Source: Lachnospiraceae bacterium (GTDB lineage: Bacteria > Bacillota > Clostridia > Lachnospirales > Lachnospiraceae). From it: a stretch of DNA of 64,000 nucleotides. The position numbers and the translations under genes were made by a program. The stretch is from positions 29,984-93,983 of the forward strand of contig JAFZDQ010000049.1 of NCBI GenBank assembly GCA_017561085.1, in the 5' to 3' direction. A model generated the notes under the pieces. The model worked only from the letters and a program-made list of their open reading frames with translations. It did not search any database and was not told the DNA's origin. Positions 10,155 to 19,665 of the stretch are shown here, one piece after another; position 1 is the first letter of the stretch; every line of letters starts with the position of its first letter.

Positions 10155-10167
10155 TATTATAAATGTT
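10155..10167 (+). promoter_or_regulatory. Candidate -10 element for a leaderless rsuA transcript
   Basis: TATTAT at 10155-10160, overlapping TATAAA at 10158-10163, lies only 7-12 bases before the rsuA ATG at 10168, and no Shine-Dalgarno sequence is present. If used, transcription would start at or next to the start codon. The -35 region around 10132 is poor, so confidence is low. Confidence 0.35.
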
Positions 10168-10908
10168 ATGAGACTAGACAAACTATTATGCGAATTGAAT
10201 ATCGGAACCAGAAGTGAAGTCAAGAATTACCTGAAAAAAGGGCTGATTAGTGTCAATGGTGTTTTGGTGAAAAAGCCGGAAGAAAAGGTGGATGAAACTA
10301 CCTGTGTCATCACGTATAAAGGGAAAGAATACCGTTACCGGCCATTTGTTTACTTTATGATGAATAAACCCGCAGGTGTTATCACCGCAACCAAAGACGA
10401 CCATGATGAAACGGTTATGGACCTTTTTGCCCTTCAGTTAAAAAGAGAGAAGACTGATGGCCCTGATTCTGCATTTTCCGGGTTTAAGATATCTGAACTT
10501 TTCCCGGTGGGACGGTTAGATAAAGATACGGTAGGACTTTTACTGATTACCAATGACGGAGATTTAGCCCATCGGTTATTATCTCCTCAAAAGCATGTAC
10601 CGAAAACCTATTATGTGGAAACGGATTTGCCCCTGAACAGGAATCATAAAGAAAGCCTGGAACAGGGCGTAAATATTGGTGAAAAGAATATTACCAAAGA
10701 AGCTAGCCTTATGATTTTAGGCGAAAAATCCTGTCACATTACCATTACAGAAGGAAAGTTCCATCAGGTGAAACGGATGTTTCAAGCAGTAGGCCTTACA
10801 GTCACCTACTTAAAGAGAATTTCCATGGGCTCCTTATGTTTGGATGAATCGTTAGAAGAGGGATGTGTCCGCCCCTTAACACAATCAGAGGTAGATAAGT
10901 TATGTTAA
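10168..10908 (+). CDS. rsuA: RsuA/RluB-family rRNA pseudouridine synthase
   Basis: This 246-residue protein has an N-terminal S4 RNA-binding domain (MRLDKLLCELNIGTRSEV) and the catalytic motif GRLDKDTVGLLLITNDG, whose Asp attacks the uridine. RsuA acts on U516 of 16S rRNA and RluB on 23S rRNA, and sequence inspection cannot fully separate them. The KMMNKPAG-like motif is present as FMMNKPAGVI. The gene has no visible ribosome-binding site, and a -10 box sits directly before the start. It overlaps the following HAD gene by 7 bases, indicating translational coupling. Confidence 0.9.
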   Translation: MRLDKLLCELNIGTRSEVKNYLKKGLISVNGVLVKKPEEKVDETTCVITYKGKEYRYRPFVYFMMNKPAGVITATKDDHDETVMDLFALQLKREKTDGPDSAFSGFKISELFPVGRLDKDTVGLLLITNDGDLAHRLLSPQKHVPKTYYVETDLPLNRNHKESLEQGVNIGEKNITKEASLMILGEKSCHITITEGKFHQVKRMFQAVGLTVTYLKRISMGSLCLDESLEEGCVRPLTQSEVDKLC

Positions 10909-11549
10909 AAGATATCAAAGCAGTTATTTTTGATTTAGACGGAACATTAGTAGATTCCATGTGGATATGGAAGGACATTGATATTGAATATCTTGCCAAA
11001 TTTTCCATTCCGCTGCCGGATAACTTACAATCCGAAATAGAAGGGATGAGTTTTTCCGAAACTGCAGTATATTTCAAAAACCGTTTTCAAATCTCTGATT
11101 CCGTTGAAGAAATGAAAGATACCTGGAACAAGATGGCTTTTGAAAAGTATGTAACCAAAGTTACATTGAAACCGGGCGTATTACAATTCCTTGCCTATTG
11201 TAAAGAAAGCGGCATTAAACTCGGTATTGCAACCAGTAACTCTACAGAGCTTGTTCATGCTGTTTTAAAGGCCAGAGAAATTAACAGCTATTTTGATTGT
11301 GTCGTGACAGGCTGTGAAGTAGAAAGAGGTAAGCCATTTCCGGATATTTATTTGGAAGCTGCCAAAAGACTTTCTATAAATCCGGCCGGATGCCTTGTAT
11401 TTGAAGATATCACACCGGGTATCATGGCGGGAAAAAGTGCAGGAATGATGGTATGCGCCGTTGCAGACGCCTATTCCGAACATCAAAGAGAACAGAAAAT
11501 CGATTTAGCCGATTATTATATCGAAGATTATAAGCAAATAAACAAATAA
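10902..11549 (+). CDS. HAD-superfamily phosphatase, beta-phosphoglucomutase-like
   Basis: This 215-residue protein has HAD motif I (FDLDGTLVDSMW) with the nucleophile Asp, motif II (ATSNST), a motif III region (ERGKPFPDIYLEAAKRL) and motif IV (VFEDITPGIMAGKSAG). A helical cap lies between motifs I and II, as in subclass I enzymes such as beta-phosphoglucomutase and phosphoglycolate phosphatase. The substrate cannot be read from sequence. It overlaps rsuA by 7 bases, so it is probably translated from the same message. Confidence 0.9.
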   Translation: MLKDIKAVIFDLDGTLVDSMWIWKDIDIEYLAKFSIPLPDNLQSEIEGMSFSETAVYFKNRFQISDSVEEMKDTWNKMAFEKYVTKVTLKPGVLQFLAYCKESGIKLGIATSNSTELVHAVLKAREINSYFDCVVTGCEVERGKPFPDIYLEAAKRLSINPAGCLVFEDITPGIMAGKSAGMMVCAVADAYSEHQREQKIDLADYYIEDYKQINK

Positions 11550-11612
11550 AATAAGCAAATAAATAAAATAAACACAAACAAATAACTTCTATTGCTATAC
11601 AGGAGAACTGAC

Positions 11613-13565
11613 TTGAATTCAGGATTTTTACCCATATCCAAACAGGATATGAAAGAAAGAAATATCGATCAACTTGATTTTGTTTATATTACAGGGGATG
11701 CCTATGTGGACCATCCTTCCTTTGGTCATGCCATTATCAGCAGGGTCTTGGAAGCACATGGCTACACAGTAGGGATTATATCCCAACCGGATTGGAAAGA
11801 TGATGAAAGCATTACGATTTTAGACAAACCCCGTCTCGGCTTTCTGATATCAGCCGGAAATATGGATTCCATGGTGAATCATTATTATGTTTCCAAAAAG
11901 AAAAGAACAACGGATGCCTATACCCCCGGCGGTGAGATGGGAAAGCGTCCTGATTATGCCACTATCGTATACGGAAACTTAATCAGACGAACCTATAAGG
12001 ATGTGCCTATCATTATCGGCGGAATAGAAGCCAGTCTTCGCCGTATGGCCCATTATGATTATTGGAGTGATTCCTTTAAGCGTTCCATCCTCCTTGACAG
12101 TCAGGCCGACATTATTTCCTACGGTATGGGCGAGCGTTCCATCGTTGAAATAGCAGATGCCTTAAACAGCGGCATTTCCATAAAGGATATTACTTATATT
12201 GACGGAACGGTATTTAAAACCAAGGATGTGGAATTTTTAACATCTTATGATGATGAATCATTAAATGCCATCCGGTTACCTTCTTATACGGATATGAAAG
12301 AAAATCCGGCACTTTATGCTGACAGTTTTCAGATTCAGTATCAGAATACGGATGCCTTTACCGGCAAAGCCATGATAGAAGAGTATCCGAATCATATTTA
12401 TGTGGTTCAGAATCCGCCTTCCAAACCATTATCCACAGAAGAAATGGATGATGTGTATGCGCTGCCTTATATGCGGACCTATCATCCTTCCTATGAGGAA
12501 AAAGGCGGTGTTCCTGCCATTGCGGAAATCAAATTTTCCCTGATTAGTAACAGAGGATGCTTTGGCGGCTGTAATTTCTGTGCCCTTACCTTTCATCAGG
12601 GCCGAATCATACAGGTCAGAAGTCATGAATCCATCTTAGAAGAAGCAAAGCTTTTGACGGAAGATAAGGATTTTAAGGGATATATTCACGATGTAGGCGG
12701 TCCTACCGCCAATTTCAGACAACCTGCCTGTGAAAAGCAGTTAAAATGCGGTGTTTGTAAAAACAGACAGTGCTTATTCCCAACGCCTTGTAAAAATATG
12801 ATCGCTGACCATAGTGATTATGTTTCCTTATTACGTAAATTAAGGGAATTACCCAAAGTAAAGAAGGTATTTGTACGTTCCGGAATCCGGTTTGATTATT
12901 TGCTTGCAGATAAGGATGATACCTTTTTCAGGGAATTGGTTGAACATCATATCAGCGGACAATTAAAAGTAGCACCGGAACATATTTCAGATGCCGTTCT
13001 TTCAAAAATGGGTAAACCGGAAAATAAGGTTTATGAGAAATTCACCCAGAAGTATAAACGTCTCAATGAAAAAGCCGGTAAAAACCAGTTTTTGGTTCCT
13101 TACCTGATGTCTTCCCATCCGGGTTCTACCTTAAAGGAAGCCATTGAACTGGCTGAATATCTGAGAGATTTAGGATATATGCCGGAACAGGTGCAGGATT
13201 TTTATCCTACCCCGTCAACGGTTTCTACCGTAATGTATTACACCGGAATCGATCCCAGGACCAAAGAAAAGGTATATATCTGCAAAAATCCTCATGAAAA
13301 GGCTATGCAGCGTGCCTTAATCCAATACCGTAACCCCAAGAACTATGATTTGGTACTGGAAGCCTTAACAAAGGCGGGACGCACCGATTTAATCGGCTTT
13401 GATAAAAAATGTCTGATCAGACCCCGGAAAATGGGAAATACAGGTAACGCACCCATTAAGAAATATTCTGATACCAATAAAAAATATTCAGATACCAATA
13501 AGAAATCGGACAAACCGGCCAAAACCAAAAAGAAAACAATCAGAAATGTACACAAAAAGAAATAA
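11613..13565 (+). CDS. ygiQ: YgiQ family radical SAM protein
   Basis: This 650-residue protein belongs to the UPF0313/YgiQ radical-SAM family. The cluster motif [12 protein letters not shown] (CxxxCxxC) binds the SAM-coordinated 4Fe-4S cluster. An N-terminal B12-binding-like region precedes it and a cysteine-rich stretch ([15 protein letters not shown]) follows. The start is set at the TTG at 11613 because AGGAGA lies six bases before it; the upstream in-frame TTG at 11592 has no ribosome site. The lysine-rich C-terminal tail contains a 7-residue tandem repeat (KKYSDTN). The reaction catalysed by YgiQ is not established. Confidence 0.9.
   Translation: MNSGFLPISKQDMKERNIDQLDFVYITGDAYVDHPSFGHAIISRVLEAHGYTVGIISQPDWKDDESITILDKPRLGFLISAGNMDSMVNHYYVSKKKRTTDAYTPGGEMGKRPDYATIVYGNLIRRTYKDVPIIIGGIEASLRRMAHYDYWSDSFKRSILLDSQADIISYGMGERSIVEIADALNSGISIKDITYIDGTVFKTKDVEFLTSYDDESLNAIRLPSYTDMKENPALYADSFQIQYQNTDAFTGKAMIEEYPNHIYVVQNPPSKPLSTEEMDDVYALPYMRTYHPSYEEKGGVPAIAEIKFSLISNRGCFGGCNFCALTFHQGRIIQVRSHESILEEAKLLTEDKDFKGYIHDVGGPTANFRQPACEKQLKCGVCKNRQCLFPTPCKNMIADHSDYVSLLRKLRELPKVKKVFVRSGIRFDYLLADKDDTFFRELVEHHISGQLKVAPEHISDAVLSKMGKPENKVYEKFTQKYKRLNEKAGKNQFLVPYLMSSHPGSTLKEAIELAEYLRDLGYMPEQVQDFYPTPSTVSTVMYYTGIDPRTKEKVYICKNPHEKAMQRALIQYRNPKNYDLVLEALTKAGRTDLIGFDKKCLIRPRKMGNTGNAPIKKYSDTNKKYSDTNKKSDKPAKTKKKTIRNVHKKK
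13458..13499 (+). repeat. Two 21-bp tandem repeats inside the ygiQ 3' end
   Basis: Two adjacent 21-base units at 13458-13478 and 13479-13499 both encode KKYSDTN and differ at three positions. A third partial unit (KKSD) follows. Slippage here would change only the basic tail of the protein in 7-residue steps without a frameshift. Confidence 0.85.
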
Positions 13566-13577
13566 CGGAGGTTTACC

Positions 13578-14147
13578 GTGAAAAGAATTATCAAAGGAAC
13601 TTACGGCTACTTAAAACAAAAAAGAAATTTCATTATCCTTCAGACAATTATTTTTTTCGCAATATCATTATCCTTATTAATTGCCGGCATCATCACTACC
13701 GGTGATAAAAAGAATTTGCTTACGATAGTAGCGGTACTGGGCTGTCTGCCGGCCTCTAAAAGCCTTGTAAGCATGATTATGTACCTTAAGGCGACTTCAT
13801 GCACAGAAGAGGCCAAAGAGGCTATTTGCCCCCATGAAAAGGCTCTGGTAGGCATGTATGATATGTACTTCACCTCTTACAAGAAAAATTTTGCAATCAG
13901 CCACATGGTAGTAGAAGGAAAAAACATTTGCGGCTATACGGAAAATCCAAAGCTTGATAAAAACGCCTGCGAAGCACATTTGGAAAGTCATTTGTTGCAG
14001 GGTGGCTTTAAAGATATGACCATTAAGATTTTTTCCGACATCTCCAAATATACAGACCGGTTAGATCAGTTAAATACACTGGAACGTGAACGTACTCTGA
14101 AAAGGGATGACGAAATACGTACCATTTTATATGAAATATCTTTATAA
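13578..14147 (+). CDS. Uncharacterised membrane protein
   Basis: This 189-residue protein starts at GTG behind a GGAGG ribosome site. It has two hydrophobic helices (about 19-40 and 47-67) near the N-terminus, then a soluble domain of about 120 residues with a Cys pair (TSCTEEAKEAICPHEKA) and a charged C-terminal helix rich in Arg, Glu and Asp. I do not recognise the family. It sits 12 bases after ygiQ and 9 bases before an RluA-type synthase, so it is embedded in an operon of RNA-related genes. No catalytic motif is visible. Confidence 0.78.
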   Translation: MKRIIKGTYGYLKQKRNFIILQTIIFFAISLSLLIAGIITTGDKKNLLTIVAVLGCLPASKSLVSMIMYLKATSCTEEAKEAICPHEKALVGMYDMYFTSYKKNFAISHMVVEGKNICGYTENPKLDKNACEAHLESHLLQGGFKDMTIKIFSDISKYTDRLDQLNTLERERTLKRDDEIRTILYEISL

Positions 14148-14156
14148 GGACGAATT

Positions 14157-15179
14157 ATGTATCAATTTGAAATCAAACGAAACGAAGCCGGCCAGCGACT
14201 GGATAAATATCTTCATAAGCTTATGCCTATGGCACCGGCTTCCTTTTTTTACAAAATGCTCCGTAAAAAGAATATTGTCCTAAACGGTAAAAAAGCAGAA
14301 GGGAAGGAAAAACTCTCGGAAGGCGATCTGATTAAGTTATTTCTGTCTGAGGAAACATTTAACAGTTTTACCGCCGGTTCTGATGACATAAACGGACAGG
14401 TACAAAGTTATCAGAAAGCCTACGATTCCTTAAAGGGAATTACGGTACTTTTTGAAAATGAGCAGTTCCTTGCCCTGCATAAACCGGCCGGAATCTTAAC
14501 CCAGAAAGCAAAAGAAGAGGACCTTTCTTTAAATGAGTGGCTCATCGGATATTTGCTTAATACCGGTAAAATCACAAAGGAAAACCTTCTCACCTTTAAA
14601 CCTTCCGTATGTAACAGACTTGACCGGAACACCAGCGGTATTGTACTTTGCGGATGTAATTTAGCCGGCAGTCAGGCGCTTTCCCGTATGATGAAAGACA
14701 GAAGCATCAGAAAGTTTTACCATACTTTTGTTAAGGGAACCATTGAAGAAGCAGCATCCATAGACGGACTTCTTCAAAAAGACGAAAAAACCAATAAAGT
14801 CAGCATTAAAGCATCGACTAATCAAGTCAGTCAAGAAAATAAAGTGGAAAAATCAGAATCCTATATTAAAACAAACTATAAACCTCTTCAAAAGCTTTCT
14901 GAACTCACCTATTTGGAAGTAGAACTGATTACGGGAAAAACACACCAAATCAGGGCACACATGGCTTCCGTAGGGCATCCGCTTCTGGGAGATTATAAAT
15001 ACGGTATTTTAGCATTTAATGATAATTACAAGAAGAAATACGGAATCCATCATCAGTTATTACACGCTTCAAGGGTGGAAATACCGGCATCGGAAGCACT
15101 TGGATTAAAAGAGGAACTTATCCTTTGTGATAAAGATCCCAAAATCTATCAAACCTTGTTACAGGGAAACCAAAAGTAA
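14157..15179 (+). CDS. RluA-family 23S rRNA/tRNA pseudouridine synthase
   Basis: This 340-residue protein has an N-terminal S4-like domain (AGQRLDKYLHKLMPMAPASF) and a catalytic domain with the NRLDRNTSGIVLCG motif carrying the nucleophilic Asp. The C-terminal GKTHQIRAHMASVGHPLLGD signature is typical of RluA/RluC/RluD enzymes. Length and the S4 domain suggest an RluC- or YjbO-like enzyme, but the target uridine cannot be assigned. Between the catalytic motif and the C-terminal signature is a Lys/Ser-rich stretch (about 210-240) that looks like a lineage-specific loop. A second RluA-type gene is at 37956-38879. Confidence 0.9.
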   Translation: MYQFEIKRNEAGQRLDKYLHKLMPMAPASFFYKMLRKKNIVLNGKKAEGKEKLSEGDLIKLFLSEETFNSFTAGSDDINGQVQSYQKAYDSLKGITVLFENEQFLALHKPAGILTQKAKEEDLSLNEWLIGYLLNTGKITKENLLTFKPSVCNRLDRNTSGIVLCGCNLAGSQALSRMMKDRSIRKFYHTFVKGTIEEAASIDGLLQKDEKTNKVSIKASTNQVSQENKVEKSESYIKTNYKPLQKLSELTYLEVELITGKTHQIRAHMASVGHPLLGDYKYGILAFNDNYKKKYGIHHQLLHASRVEIPASEALGLKEELILCDKDPKIYQTLLQGNQK

Positions 15180-15248
15180 GATATCAAAAGTAAGATATAT
15201 TTTTTGTTTTTGTTCCCGATAAGAAAACAGACAGAAAAGAGGAGTAAA

Positions 15249-15785
15249 ATGGCAACTTGGAATTCCAGGGGCCTCAGAGGTTCTACCTTAGAGGATTTAA
15301 TCAACAGGACCAATGAAAAATATGCCGAGAACAATCTGGCGCTAATCCAAAAGGTACCAACCCCGATTACCCCCATTAACATTGATAAAGAAAGCAGACA
15401 TATTACATTGGCCTACTTTGAAAAGAAAAGTACGGTAGACTACATCGGTGTCGTACAGGGAATTCCTGTCTGTTTTGATGCCAAGGAATGTGCAACGGAC
15501 ACTTTTTCCCTGCAAAACATCCATGAGCATCAGGTGGCCTTTATGGAAGCCTTTGAAAAGCAGAAGGGTGTTGCCTTCTTTTTAATTTACTATACCCATA
15601 AAGACCTGTTTTATTATTTACCTTATGATATGCTCCGGTTTTTTTGGGACAGGGCGCAAGACGGCGGCCGTAAAAGTTTCCGCATGGATGAATTAAACCC
15701 TGAATATGTGATTCCCAAAAAGCACGGAATTTTAGTCCCGTATCTTGATGTATTACAAATTGATTTGGAAAACAGAGATTTTTAA
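15249..15785 (+). CDS. recU: Holliday junction resolvase RecU
   Basis: This 178-residue protein matches RecU of Firmicutes: the N-terminal ESTLEDLINRTN-like region (GSTLEDLINRTNEKY), the KVPTPITPI segment, and the nuclease core with VDYIGVVQGIPVCFDAKEC, where the Asp and the D-A-K-E motif bind metal. RecU cuts four-way junctions during recombination and chromosome segregation. The ATG at 15249 is preferred because GAGGAG lies five bases before it; the in-frame upstream extension to 15204 has no ribosome site. In many Firmicutes recU precedes ponA, but here the histidine operon follows. Confidence 0.94.
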   Translation: MATWNSRGLRGSTLEDLINRTNEKYAENNLALIQKVPTPITPINIDKESRHITLAYFEKKSTVDYIGVVQGIPVCFDAKECATDTFSLQNIHEHQVAFMEAFEKQKGVAFFLIYYTHKDLFYYLPYDMLRFFWDRAQDGGRKSFRMDELNPEYVIPKKHGILVPYLDVLQIDLENRDF

Positions 15786-15793
15786 GAAATCAT

Positions 15794-15822
15794 TTGACAA
15801 TTGTATAAGTTTTCATTATACT
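15794..15822 (+). promoter_or_regulatory. Strong sigma-A promoter of the histidine operon
   Basis: TTGACA at 15794-15799, a 17-base spacer and TATACT at 15817-15822. It lies just after recU and about 110 bases before hisZ, so it separates the histidine genes from the upstream operon. Confidence 0.88.
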
Positions 15823-15839
15823 GACAATAGTTTTATTTG

Positions 15840-15879
15840 CTAATTGGGTAACGAATTAGAACTTTAAAGCAGTAAAGTT
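15840..15879 (+). promoter_or_regulatory. Two tandem hairpins in the his operon 5' leader
   Basis: CTAATT/AATTAG (15840-15845 with 15854-15859) is followed directly by AACTTTA/TAAAGTT (15860-15866 with 15873-15879). No T-box consensus and no histidine-rich leader peptide are visible, so a regulatory role is only suggested by the hairpins and the roughly 110-base leader. Confidence 0.4.
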
Positions 15880-15933
15880 TTAAGCGATACAAAATAAAAT
15901 TAACATAACGACGAATCATCCGGGAGATTAAGA

Positions 15934-17040
15934 ATGAGTAAGAAATTAGTACATACGCCTGAAGGTGTAAGAGATATCTACGGCAATGAATATGCACTCA
16001 AATTAAGTGCACAGAGCAGAATTCATGAAACCTTGAATTTATACGGATACGAAGATATCCAGACTCCAACATTTGAATTCTTTGATGTATTCAGTAAGAA
16101 AATCGGAACCACACCTTCCAAGGAACTTTATAAATTCTTTGATAAAGAAGGAAACACGCTGGTTTTAAGACCTGACTTTACACCATCCATGGCACGTTGT
16201 GCAGCCAAATATTTCATGGATGAAGATGTACCGATCCGTTTTTGTTACCAGGGAAATACCTTTACCAATACAAATAATTTACAGGGTAAGCTCAAAGAGG
16301 TAACACAGATGGGTGCCGAACTGATGGGAGACGGCAGTGTTGAAGCTGATGCGGAAATGATTGCCATGATGATTGAATCCCTGTTATCCACCGGACTTGA
16401 AAAATTCCAGGTAAGCATCGGAGAAGTAGAATATTTCAAAGGTTTGTGTGAACAGGCAGGTCTTTCCGAAGAAACGGAAAGCGAACTTAGAGAATATATT
16501 TCCGGTAAGAATATCTTCGGCGCAGAGGAACTTTTAAATGAGAAAGAGATCGCTCCTGCATTCAAGGATATGTTATTAACAATAACAGACTGCTACGGAG
16601 GTGCCGATGTGCTGGATAAAGCAGCCGAAGTGGTTACCAATCCCCGTTCCTTAGATGCCATTAACCGGTTAAAGAAATTATATCTGGTATTATGCGATTA
16701 CGGCGTTGAAAAGTATGTATCCTTTGACCTCGGAATGCTTAGTAAATACCATTATTACACCGGTGTGATTTTTAAAGTATTTACCTACGGTGTGGGTGAT
16801 GCCATTGCAAAGGGCGGCCGTTATGACAAGCTTTTGGATTATTTCGGCAAGGATGCACCGGCCATCGGTTTTGTGGTTGTTGTGGATGACCTGATGCTGG
16901 CATTAAAGCAAAATAACGCCGCATATACAGAGTCTAAGCCCGAGGTACTTACTTATACCAAAGATAACTATGCCACGCAGTTACAAAAAGCCAAAGATCT
17001 TAGGAAACAGAACATCAAATGCGTATTAATTCCCGAATAA
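15934..17040 (+). CDS. hisZ: ATP phosphoribosyltransferase regulatory subunit HisZ
   Basis: This 368-residue protein is a catalytically inactive relative of histidyl-tRNA synthetase. The class II core is recognisable (HTPEGVRDIYGNEYA, LRPDFTPSMAR, GGRYDKLLDYFG), but the C-terminal anticodon-binding domain is truncated. HisZ binds the short-form HisG and confers histidine feedback on the first step of the pathway. The immediate neighbour is a short-form hisG, which settles HisZ over HisS. It has its own sigma-A promoter upstream and a GGGAG ribosome site. Confidence 0.94.
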   Translation: MSKKLVHTPEGVRDIYGNEYALKLSAQSRIHETLNLYGYEDIQTPTFEFFDVFSKKIGTTPSKELYKFFDKEGNTLVLRPDFTPSMARCAAKYFMDEDVPIRFCYQGNTFTNTNNLQGKLKEVTQMGAELMGDGSVEADAEMIAMMIESLLSTGLEKFQVSIGEVEYFKGLCEQAGLSEETESELREYISGKNIFGAEELLNEKEIAPAFKDMLLTITDCYGGADVLDKAAEVVTNPRSLDAINRLKKLYLVLCDYGVEKYVSFDLGMLSKYHYYTGVIFKVFTYGVGDAIAKGGRYDKLLDYFGKDAPAIGFVVVVDDLMLALKQNNAAYTESKPEVLTYTKDNYATQLQKAKDLRKQNIKCVLIPE

Positions 17041-17064
17041 GACGGGTTATATGAAGGAGCAGTA

Positions 17065-17709
17065 ATGAATAATGACAGATATTTGACCTTTGCCTTAGGG
17101 AAAGGCAGATTAGCCCATAAAACACTGGAACTTTTGGAGCAGATCGGTATCACCTGTGAAGAGATGAAAGATAAAAGTTCCCGTAAATTAATCTTTGTAA
17201 ATGAAGAATTGAAACTCAAATTTTTCCTGGCTAAAGGAAGTGATGTGCCTACTTATGTAGAATATGGTGCAGCAGACATCGGCGTTGTTGGTAAGGACAC
17301 CATCATGGAAGAGAACAAAAGGGTTTACGAAGTTCTTGACCTTGGATTCGGCAAGTGCCGTATGTGCGTATGCGGTCCCAAATCAGCCGAAGAACTGTTA
17401 AAGCATCATGAAATGATCCGTGTAGCCAGCAAATATCCCAATATTGCGAAAGATTATTTTTATAACAAAAAACATCAGACCGTTGATATCATTAAATTAA
17501 ACGGTTCCGTAGAATTAGGACCCATTGTCGGTTTATCCGATGTAATCGTAGATATTGTGGAAACCGGCTCTACACTGAAAGAAAACGGTTTGTCCGTATT
17601 GGAAGAGATTTGTCCTTTATCTGCAAGAATGATTGTGAATCAGGTAAGTATGCAGATGGAAACCGAAAGAATCCGTGATTTGATTCACAAACTGAAAGAA
17701 ATTTGCTAA
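17065..17709 (+). CDS. hisG: ATP phosphoribosyltransferase, short form
   Basis: HisG condenses ATP with PRPP, the committed step of histidine synthesis. At 214 residues this is the short form, which lacks the C-terminal regulatory domain and works as a hetero-octamer with HisZ, encoded 24 bases upstream. Recognisable motifs are the N-terminal FALGKGRLAHKTLELL, the GAADIGVVGKD segment and the PRPP-binding region DVIVDIVETGSTLKENGL. An AAGGAG ribosome site precedes the ATG. Confidence 0.96.
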   Translation: MNNDRYLTFALGKGRLAHKTLELLEQIGITCEEMKDKSSRKLIFVNEELKLKFFLAKGSDVPTYVEYGAADIGVVGKDTIMEENKRVYEVLDLGFGKCRMCVCGPKSAEELLKHHEMIRVASKYPNIAKDYFYNKKHQTVDIIKLNGSVELGPIVGLSDVIVDIVETGSTLKENGLSVLEEICPLSARMIVNQVSMQMETERIRDLIHKLKEIC

Positions 17710-17736
17710 TATAGTATCGGAAAGGCGGATGATAAA

Positions 17737-19029
17737 ATGCGTATTGTGAAATTAACCGAAGACAGTAAACAGAATTTATTAAGAGAACTGTTAAAACGTT
17801 CTCCTGAAAGCTACGGTACTTATGAACAGACCGTAAATGATATTATTGCTGATATTAAGACAAATAAAGATACCGCTTTATTTGCTTATACAAAGAAATT
17901 TGACGGCTGTGACATTAATGCCGATAACATTCTGGTAACCAGAGAAGAAATCGAAACCGCATATCAAAATGTTGACCCTAAATTGGTTGATGTTATTAAG
18001 AAATCTGCGGAAAATATCAAAAAATTCCACGAAAAACAGCTTCGGAACAGCTGGATTGTACCGGAAGCGGACGGAACGATTTTAGGCCAGCGAATTTTAC
18101 CTATTGAAAAATCAGGTGTTTATGTACCCGGCGGTAAGGCAGCTTATCCTTCCAGCGTACTTATGAATGTTTTACCTGCCAAAGTTGCAGGCGTATCTAA
18201 GATTATTATGACCACACCTCCCGGAAAAGACGGCAGCGTATCGCCTGTCACCTTGGTTGCAGCTGATATTGCAGGTGTAGATGAAATTTATAAAGCCGGC
18301 GGAGCCCAGGCTATTGCAGCAATGGCATTCGGTACCGAAAGCATTCCCAAAGTGGATAAAATTACCGGCCCCGGCAACATCTTCGTTGCCCTTGCCAAAA
18401 AGGCATGTTTTGGTTTTGTCAGCATTGACTCCATTGCAGGTCCCAGTGAAATTCTTGTTCTTGCAGACGAATCAGCAAATCCCAGATATATAGCTGCAGA
18501 TTTACTTTCCCAGGCAGAGCATGATGAAATGGCAAGTGCCATCTTAATTACCACAAGTGAAGAACTGGCTAAGAAGGTTTCTGATGAAGTTGAAGCGTTT
18601 ACTAAGCAGTTATCCCGCGAAAAGATTATCCGTGAATCCTTAGATAATTACGGTTATATTTTCATTGCGGACAATATGGAAGATGCCATTGATGCAGCCA
18701 ATGAAATTGCAACCGAGCACTTGGAAATCTTAACGGTGAATCCTTTTGAAACCATGACCAAGATTAAAAATGCAGGTGCTATTTTCCTTGGCGAATATTC
18801 ATCCGAACCCTTAGGTGACTATTTTGCAGGTCCCAATCACATTTTACCTACCAACGGAACCAGCAGATTCTTTTCACCGTTAAACGTAGATGATTTCCTG
18901 AAAAAGACCAGTATTATTTCCTATTCCCAAAGTGCACTTGCCAAAGTACACGAGGATATTGAATACTTTGCAACTGCGGAAGGTTTAACCGCACATGCAA
19001 ATTCCATTGCAGTCAGATTTGAAAAATAA
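17737..19029 (+). CDS. hisD: Histidinol dehydrogenase
   Basis: This 430-residue enzyme performs the last two oxidations of histidine synthesis, histidinol to histidine, with NAD and zinc. Family signatures present are VYVPGGKAAYPSSVLMN, KITGPGNIFVALAKK, SIAGPSEILVLAD and LSQAEHDEMASAIL, which includes conserved His/Asp/Glu residues of the active site, and AGPNHILPTNGTSRF near the C-terminus. Length is standard. It lies 27 bases after hisG. Confidence 0.97.
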   Translation: MRIVKLTEDSKQNLLRELLKRSPESYGTYEQTVNDIIADIKTNKDTALFAYTKKFDGCDINADNILVTREEIETAYQNVDPKLVDVIKKSAENIKKFHEKQLRNSWIVPEADGTILGQRILPIEKSGVYVPGGKAAYPSSVLMNVLPAKVAGVSKIIMTTPPGKDGSVSPVTLVAADIAGVDEIYKAGGAQAIAAMAFGTESIPKVDKITGPGNIFVALAKKACFGFVSIDSIAGPSEILVLADESANPRYIAADLLSQAEHDEMASAILITTSEELAKKVSDEVEAFTKQLSREKIIRESLDNYGYIFIADNMEDAIDAANEIATEHLEILTVNPFETMTKIKNAGAIFLGEYSSEPLGDYFAGPNHILPTNGTSRFFSPLNVDDFLKKTSIISYSQSALAKVHEDIEYFATAEGLTAHANSIAVRFEK

Positions 19030-19076
19030 ATGATAGCAAACCGGTATCGTTTAAGCGGTACGGAAAAGAGGATTTT

Positions 19077-19664
19077 ATGAGTCGTAATGCAACAATAAAC
19101 AGAACCACGAAAGAAACAGATATTATGCTTTCTCTTGAGATTGACGGAACGGGAGAATCTAAAATAGAAACCGGCATCGGCTTTTTCAACCATATGCTGG
19201 AAGGCTTTGCAAAGCATGGATTCTTTGATTTATCCCTCAGCGTAAAGGGGGATTTGGCAGTGGACGGTCATCATACGGTAGAAGATACCGGTATTGTGCT
19301 CGGAAATGCCATCAAAGAGGCCATCGGCGATAAAAAGGGCATCACACGTTACGGTTCCTGTATTTTACCCATGGACGATGCCTTGTGCCTTTGTGCCCTT
19401 GATTTGTGCGGCAGACCATATTTTAACTTTGAATGTGATTTTACCGCAGAACGTGTAGGATATCTGGAAACAGAATTAATCCGTGAATTTTTCTATGCAA
19501 TTTCTTACAGTGCAGGTATGAATTTGCATATCAAAATGCTTTCCGGTATTAACAATCATCATATGATTGAAGCCATGTTTAAAGCCTTTGCAAAAGCCCT
19601 TGATATGGCCACCACCAAAGATCCCCGTATCACGGAAGTTCTCAGCACGAAAGGAAGCTTATAA
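19077..19664 (+). CDS. hisB: Imidazoleglycerol-phosphate dehydratase
   Basis: This 195-residue monofunctional dehydratase has the metal-binding His motifs GFFNHMLEGFAKHG, DGHHTVEDTGIVLG and NNHHMIEAMFKA of the HisB family. There is no fused histidinol phosphatase domain, unlike the enterobacterial protein. It dehydrates imidazole glycerol phosphate to imidazole acetol phosphate using manganese. An AGAGG ribosome site precedes the ATG. The hisI start follows its stop by one base. Confidence 0.97.
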   Translation: MSRNATINRTTKETDIMLSLEIDGTGESKIETGIGFFNHMLEGFAKHGFFDLSLSVKGDLAVDGHHTVEDTGIVLGNAIKEAIGDKKGITRYGSCILPMDDALCLCALDLCGRPYFNFECDFTAERVGYLETELIREFFYAISYSAGMNLHIKMLSGINNHHMIEAMFKAFAKALDMATTKDPRITEVLSTKGSL

Positions 19665-19665
19665 G

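Noticed and set aside
13458-13499. CRISPR-like or regulatory repeat
   Set aside because: The repeat is an in-frame protein-coding duplication of two units without spacers.
15860-15933. T-box or histidine attenuator upstream of hisZ
   Set aside because: No T-box core sequence, no histidine-codon-rich leader peptide and no terminator hairpin with a T run were found.
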